Shown here piece by piece: positions 36,499 through 40,940 of a stretch of DNA of 40,940 nucleotides (position 1 is the first letter of the stretch; each line of letters opens with the position of its first letter). This DNA is from Chlamydiales bacterium (GTDB taxonomy: Bacteria; Chlamydiota; Chlamydiia; Chlamydiales; JARBTQ01): NCBI GenBank assembly GCA_029240075.1, contig JARBTQ010000021.1:1-40940 (forward strand). Direction: 5' to 3'. The notes under the pieces were generated by a model that saw nothing but the letters and a program-made list of their open reading frames with translations, ran no database searches and was not told the DNA's origin. A program made the position numbers and the translations under genes.

Positions 36499-37425
36499 AT
36501 GTTAAAAGGCGTATCAGATTTTGGTCAGAATGAATATAAAAACCCTGAATCTTTGAGTATTATCCAAAAGATTGTAGCAGCTACAGCAATAGTCAGTGTT
36601 GTAGGGGCTTTATTCCATAGCATGCATTGGACGCTATTTGGCCATTATACTTTCGAAGAGCTATTCGGTCTTTCAGCTGAAGGGATCGGACAATTTTGGC
36701 TATGGCAACCAATCAGTCATCTCTTTTTTGAAATGACTACTTTAGGTTTATCCCTTACATTCTTTATTTATCTGCTTCTGAATTTGTATATTATCTCATT
36801 TGTAGGATTGAATATTGCAAATGAGGTTGGTCCTCGCGACTTTTTAAAGCTTTATTTTACGAGTGGATTACTTGCTGGAGGATCTGTACTTTTTACAAAT
36901 TTTTTACTCGGTACGGATCAAATATTCTTTGGTAATATTGCCCCCCTGTATATGCTCATCACTTTGTGGTGCATGCTAGCTCCCGAAAATGAATTGCTAT
37001 TTCTATTTGTCTTTACGGTGCGCCTTAAGTGGCTATGGGCAGCGCTTTTAGGTGTACAATTCTTATTAGCTATACCCACACGGGATATATCAGGATTAAT
37101 AGCTGTCCTCTCAGGTACTATGGTAGGCTATACGTATGGCATATTTCAGCTTAATCTCACGGGCCCTTTTAGTTATACTCATAGCATAGAAACTCGTTTT
37201 AAAAATTTTGTAAGCTTACTTTTTCTACGTCCCCATTCACAAGTTGTTGTAACAAAAGCCAAAATCTACGATTTCAAGACTGGAGAAGCTATTTTAAACG
37301 ATGATCAATTTATGGATGAAGTACTAGATAAAATCTCCAAACATGGAGAAAAATCTGTAACCTGGAGTGAGCGGCAGCGGATGGAACAAATTTCCCGCCG
37401 TAAGCGGGGCGAATTTGATACATAA
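36499..37425 (+). CDS. Rhomboid-like membrane protein, probably inactive, with C-terminal DUF6576-like tail
   Basis: Six or seven hydrophobic segments span residues about 25-225. The rhomboid fold is suggested by WLWQPISHLFFE and a GLLAGGSVLF stretch. The serine motif GxSG is replaced by GNIAP (145-149). The HxGG helix reads AVLSGTMVG, with Leu204 where histidine is expected, so both catalytic residues seem lost. The C-terminal MDEVLDKISKHGEKSVT plus RQRMEQISRRKRGE resembles the DUF6576 tail that follows many bacterial rhomboids. Function would then be binding or folding of membrane substrates rather than cutting. It is likely co-transcribed with the receiver-MBL gene. Confidence 0.75.
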   Translation: MLKGVSDFGQNEYKNPESLSIIQKIVAATAIVSVVGALFHSMHWTLFGHYTFEELFGLSAEGIGQFWLWQPISHLFFEMTTLGLSLTFFIYLLLNLYIISFVGLNIANEVGPRDFLKLYFTSGLLAGGSVLFTNFLLGTDQIFFGNIAPLYMLITLWCMLAPENELLFLFVFTVRLKWLWAALLGVQFLLAIPTRDISGLIAVLSGTMVGYTYGIFQLNLTGPFSYTHSIETRFKNFVSLLFLRPHSQVVVTKAKIYDFKTGEAILNDDQFMDEVLDKISKHGEKSVTWSERQRMEQISRRKRGEFDT

Positions 37426-37455
37426 AGAGTAATAAATAATTAAGCCTTTTTCAAA

Positions 37456-37500
37456 TTTTTACTGACGGTAGCTAGATAAAGCTCTACAAAACAAGTTTTG
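37456..37500 (+). repeat. Dispersed intergenic repeat, copy 3
   Basis: TTTTTACTGACGGTAGCTAG then ATAAAGCTCTACAAAACAAG matches copies at 21951-22000 and 27580-27627. It begins 31 bases after the rhomboid-like stop. Confidence 0.6.
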
Positions 37501-37516
37501 AAAAAGATTTATTGTA

Positions 37517-37544
37517 TAAACAGGAGGAGAATCCCCCCTGTTTA
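37517..37544 (-). terminator. Terminator of the F-box gene
   Basis: TAAACAGG (37517-37524) pairs with CCTGTTTA (37537-37544), and the stem continues with two G-C pairs after one mismatch. On the minus strand an AATAAATCTTTTT stretch follows. The hairpin lies 17 bases past the F-box gene stop and could also serve the opposing rhomboid-like gene. Confidence 0.65.
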
Positions 37545-37560
37545 CACATAATACGAATTC

Positions 37561-40500
37561 TTATTCTAGACAACTTTCTAACTGTTGCTTTAATTCCTGT
37601 AGGCTACCAATTTGTGCTTTTAGCTCTCTTGCACTAGCCTCTTTAGCTAATAGCTCTTTGTCTAGAGCATCTATTTCTGCCTGCATAGGACTTAATTCTC
37701 TTTGTATTGCAGATACAGCCTCTACCAATCTAGGCAAATTATTGACTAACTGAGGTAACTTAGCTTTTTCGATTTTTCTACCTTGATTAGGCATAGCTCT
37801 TAAGTCAAATACGTTATCTACACCCAATTCTAGTATCCCTTCTGGATCACTAATTTTTGCCCTGGCTAATTCTTCGGCATCTCCTTTAAATCTACGAGAG
37901 TCTAAATATCCTTGTACAGAATCTAATTCTTTTTGCTTTTGTTCTAGGTTTAAATCTTGCATAAATTTAATCATATCTTTCTTTTTATCTTTAAGCAGAG
38001 ACTTAGCAAACTCAATGTCTTGGTTATTTATAATGTGTCTATCTTGTCCTTGCAGAGTGCTCAGCTTACGCTCAATCTCTTCGAGTAAGAGCTGTACATT
38101 CTCTTTTACCTCAGGAATCTTTATGAGGCCTGCTAAATGTTCTTTCAATTTAACATTTTCCCAATCAATTTTTGGTAGATTACGATGAAAATGAGCTGCT
38201 TGAGGATGTTTAAGAGGATTAAGTAATTCACGAGGAACCTGCACAAGTTTATCAAAGTCTAACTTTGAGCCAGAGCTAAGAAGAGATAATAAGGCATCCA
38301 TCCTTTTTTGTTTAAACTTTTGCCATTCAGCGGTATTTTCAGGATAATACAATGATGGCTTTGCACCAATATTTTCATATTGATTTTCTATATTCTTTAA
38401 ATTATGGCTTCTGTCCGCAGATATAAAGTTGTAAAGCTCCTCTTCAAAATTTGGTTGGAAATCAAATTCTTTTGTTAGCTTCTCACATAATTTTGTATTG
38501 CCCTTATGCATGGCATAATGGTATACAGAAGCTGCTGAAGCCTTAGCTAAATCGGAATCGGTCGCTAAAATCCATTCTACAGTCTCCCAATCAGCATATT
38601 TGGCTGCCAGCTCTAAAATGTTTCCACAATTATCTTTATCTACAATTTTAGTCCATGGGCTAATATGTAAGTTTTTGTTGGAAATACTTATCTCTTGGGA
38701 ACGGTCGGACATTTTTTCAAATAATTGCCTGAACAGTTGTGTCCCTCCTTTGCCTTGCATATACACTTTATGTAATATTGGAAGGTATTCAGTGACTTCA
38801 ACATTGTCGATATTACTGCTTTGACTGTATCTGACATCATTTAATTTACCGAAGTCAAATCCTTTATCATAGAGTAACGCAATATACTCTGCCTTAATGA
38901 CTTCATCTTTTAGAAGAATTAGCCTTCTAAAAACTTCTTTTGGATTGGTGAAAAGATTATTTACATCGATCCCGCTATTAAGAAGCCTGCGTAAAATTTG
39001 TATCTGCCCATACCCACCAATTAAGTATATAAGTAGATCTTTAGATTCAAATTGCTGTAAAATTTCATTCACTAAAGCAGCTTGAGCTTGAGTATTACCC
39101 TTCTTATCAGAAAGGATTACATCGATAACCTCAGCAATTATTCTTGTAGTATGATCAGGAATTTCTGTGATGTGATTATTACGATAGGAGTTAGTATATG
39201 GTGTATTTTCAATAGTTTTTTTCAAAAAAGCAAACATAAACTGTTTCTTATCTTTAAAAAACAGCTTAATTTCGCGTAATTCTGCTTGCATATCTTGTGA
39301 AAAAGCAAATGAATCAATAATTTTCGAATTTAAGAACTTACGATATTTTTGGGGATCATTACGATAAAGCTCTTTTTCTAAGAAATTTATTCTAGATTCT
39401 TCTATCTTACTATGTTTTTGTATTTTTCCCTCTACAGCTTCCAAAAGTTTTTTTGGCAATAAAGTTGTAATATAACTACCAGAAGTGGAAAACTCAGGTA
39501 CAGTTGATAATAATAATACTAATAGTTGCTCATCAGACATTTGTGCTGCTGAATACAATTTATCTAGCTGATCTTTTCCGTAGGAGTTTATATCCATAAT
39601 ACCGGAACTTTGACTTCTCAAATGATTGCTATAAATATCATTGGTAAGAGCTTTTATATTATCTTCGGTACTGTGAGAAAACTTATTGATAAATTTACTA
39701 ATGAAAGGATATTTAGATCCTTCTAAATAACTTTGATGCTCTTTTGCTAATTGCTGCATCATATTCTTAAATTTTCTTGCCTCCCATTCACTTCTAAATA
39801 ATGGGGCATCAAAAAAGTATTTTCCTTTTTTGGTAGATGATTTTATAACTCTTTCAAACTCTCCCAGCAAATAATCTACTTGCTTTTCTCTCGGTAGCAA
39901 AGAAAGATCTATATTCTCCTTATTTTTTTGTTTAATAAGTACTTTGTAATCTTTGCTATCTAGCAATTCTACGGCTTTGATCAATTTAACGGGGGTATTT
40001 ATTTCGTTAATGAAAATATCCTTATCTTTTACCTCAATCTTTTGAACTATGCTAGGAATCAGCTCCCTAATAACTCTTAAGTCAATCTTATCAACTATAA
40101 TTTTAGGTAGTTTTTTTACGATAGGTGATCCCAAAAATTCATGCATTAAAGCTTTTAATTTACTATTAGAAAGAGGATTTTGGCTAGTAGATGATGAAGG
40201 GTCTAAAATCTGCAATAAGCCTTTTCTGTTAATCTCTTTTAATTTTGACATTAGAGCCATTTTATCACTATCTGAAAGACTATCCTGATCACAAATCTGC
40301 TTGCAAAACTCAAGCATTGTATTTGTTTTTTCTACCAGCTGTTTTATATTATGTAATCCTTTTTCCCCTAGCTCTTTAATACGCACATCAGATTTTTGCA
40401 TGGCAAAAACAGAGGCCAAATTTTCGTAATCCTTAAGATTCGTTACTTGAGATAAAATACTTATAGCTATATCAGATGGTAGCTGATTCATGCTAAAATT

Positions 40501-40563
40501 AGTTTTATTATTATTTTCTTCATTATTTAATTTTTTATTATGATCATTAGATATAGGTCCCAT
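37561..40563 (-). CDS. F-box protein with ankyrin-like and coiled-coil regions, effector candidate (1000 aa)
   Basis: Residues 26-65 show an F-box: NQLPSDIAISILSQVTNLKD followed by YENLASV, in the usual LPxDIxxxIL...DLxxLAxV pattern. F-box proteins bind Skp1 in the host SCF ubiquitin ligase. A mostly helical body follows, with ankyrin-like stretches at about 512-545 (GQIQILRRLLNSGIDVNN) and about 641-705 (GNILELAAKYADWETVEWIL, VYHYAMHKGNTKLCEKLTKE). A long coiled coil lies at about 935-1000. There is no signal peptide, consistent with type III secretion as in chlamydial relatives (inference). The Asn/Lys-rich first 24 residues may carry the export signal. AAGGAGG, five bases before the ATG, is a very strong ribosome binding site. 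The gene ends in its own terminator and neighbours an IS30 element. Confidence 0.8.
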   Translation of the reverse strand: MGPISNDHNKKLNNEENNNKTNFSMNQLPSDIAISILSQVTNLKDYENLASVFAMQKSDVRIKELGEKGLHNIKQLVEKTNTMLEFCKQICDQDSLSDSDKMALMSKLKEINRKGLLQILDPSSSTSQNPLSNSKLKALMHEFLGSPIVKKLPKIIVDKIDLRVIRELIPSIVQKIEVKDKDIFINEINTPVKLIKAVELLDSKDYKVLIKQKNKENIDLSLLPREKQVDYLLGEFERVIKSSTKKGKYFFDAPLFRSEWEARKFKNMMQQLAKEHQSYLEGSKYPFISKFINKFSHSTEDNIKALTNDIYSNHLRSQSSGIMDINSYGKDQLDKLYSAAQMSDEQLLVLLLSTVPEFSTSGSYITTLLPKKLLEAVEGKIQKHSKIEESRINFLEKELYRNDPQKYRKFLNSKIIDSFAFSQDMQAELREIKLFFKDKKQFMFAFLKKTIENTPYTNSYRNNHITEIPDHTTRIIAEVIDVILSDKKGNTQAQAALVNEILQQFESKDLLIYLIGGYGQIQILRRLLNSGIDVNNLFTNPKEVFRRLILLKDEVIKAEYIALLYDKGFDFGKLNDVRYSQSSNIDNVEVTEYLPILHKVYMQGKGGTQLFRQLFEKMSDRSQEISISNKNLHISPWTKIVDKDNCGNILELAAKYADWETVEWILATDSDLAKASAASVYHYAMHKGNTKLCEKLTKEFDFQPNFEEELYNFISADRSHNLKNIENQYENIGAKPSLYYPENTAEWQKFKQKRMDALLSLLSSGSKLDFDKLVQVPRELLNPLKHPQAAHFHRNLPKIDWENVKLKEHLAGLIKIPEVKENVQLLLEEIERKLSTLQGQDRHIINNQDIEFAKSLLKDKKKDMIKFMQDLNLEQKQKELDSVQGYLDSRRFKGDAEELARAKISDPEGILELGVDNVFDLRAMPNQGRKIEKAKLPQLVNNLPRLVEAVSAIQRELSPMQAEIDALDKELLAKEASARELKAQIGSLQELKQQLESCLE

Positions 40564-40714
40564 ATACCCTCCTTCTTATTTTTTTAAACAAATTAAATTT
40601 AACTAATATTTATTAAATTAAAATTAAGAAGATTTTAATTAAAAAAATTAATAAAATCCGTAACCGTTCAGGGGTATTAGATTCGATAGAGTGAAAGGTT
40701 TATATTTTAAATAT

Positions 40715-40739
40715 GGCGGATTCAACTATCAAGTGCAAC
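40715..40739 (-). repeat. Probable terminal inverted repeat of the IS30 element
   Basis: On the minus strand GTTGCACTTGATAGTTGAAT followed by CCGCC lies about 17 bases past the transposase stop. The GTTGCACTT...TTGAATC pattern resembles IS30-family ends. The partner repeat is outside the window. Confidence 0.5.
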
Positions 40740-40755
40740 GGCGTATTGAAATAGC

Positions 40756-40940
40756 CTAAGCGGCTTCCTTATTTTTTTGGTTATAAATCTCTTCAGGCGT
40801 AAAATATTGTAGCGTTTTTCTCGGTCTAGTATTAAGCGATTGCTCTATAAATGCTATAAAATCTTCGCCAACTACGCTAATTGGCTGTTGCTTAGGAATA
40901 TACTGTCTAATAAGGCCATTAGTATTTTCGTTTAACCCTC
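40756..40940 (-). mobile_element. IS30-family transposase, C-terminal part (cut by window edge)
   Basis: The last 61 codons of a minus-strand gene end in TAG at 40756-40758. They contain GLNENTNGLIRQYIPKQQPI, corresponding to the IS30 ExxNGLIRxYxPK block that holds the third catalytic acidic residue. LNTRPRKTLQYFTPEEIY, the family's C-terminal LNxRPRKxLxxxTPxE motif, follows. The visible part is intact; the rest lies beyond the right edge. Confidence 0.88.

Overview
The window reads as chromosomal DNA of an amoeba-associated chlamydia (order Parachlamydiales, similar to Parachlamydia, Neochlamydia or Protochlamydia). Three things point there. The order glyA-clpP-dapF and the overlapping pair hisS-aspS are chlamydial arrangements. 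The glycolytic enzyme is a diphosphate-dependent phosphofructokinase of the chlamydial long type. AT-rich DNA also mixes conserved housekeeping genes with eukaryote-like effector candidates (two protein kinases and an F-box protein) and insertion sequences. The genus assignment is inference; no 16S gene is present.

Layout: 1-199 holds the 5' end of a transposase that runs off the left edge. 292-8352 (-) is one giant gene for a 2686-residue DUF4347 surface protein built from FG-GAP-like, LVIVD-like, LamG-like and about 140-residue tandem repeats. pfp (8590-10263, -) and tRNA-Leu(UAA) (10478-10560, +) follow. An AT-rich gap then leads to two tandem paralogous kinase-like genes (10940-14811, +). 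hisS-aspS (14877-17947, -) is convergent with them. Next on the + strand are a small acidic orphan protein, glyA, clpP, dapF and a second orphan (18217-22676). A small minus-strand ORF converges on the latter at a perfect 13-bp hairpin.

23426-27239 (-) carries the likely transcription unit rny - membrane-anchored unknown - gnd. 27655-31570 (-) holds a POT-type peptide transporter, a SpoU rRNA/tRNA methyltransferase, a lipoprotein and a CPBP-type membrane protease. tRNA-Phe (-) lies at 31703-31774. RMD1/DUF155 and yidD (+), then ndh-smpB (-, 4-base overlap), are followed by a receiver/metallo-beta-lactamase fusion and a rhomboid-like protein that both seem to have lost key catalytic residues (+). 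The right end holds a 1000-residue F-box protein (-) and an IS30-family element cut by the window edge.

Functionally, the core genes cover PPi-dependent glycolysis and pentose phosphate flow (pfp, gnd), one-carbon and cell-wall precursor metabolism (glyA, dapF), translation and ribosome rescue (aspS, hisS, smpB, tRNAs), RNA and protein turnover (rny, clpP), respiration (ndh) and membrane biogenesis (yidD). The accessory genes look directed at the eukaryotic host: a large adhesin-like protein, kinases that could modify host targets and an F-box protein that could recruit host SCF ubiquitin ligase. The strongest leads are the tandem kinase pair next to tRNA-Leu, the composite DUF4347 protein, the F-box protein beside an IS, a divergent dispersed repeat with three copies in intergenic spacers, and the degenerate receiver and rhomboid pair.
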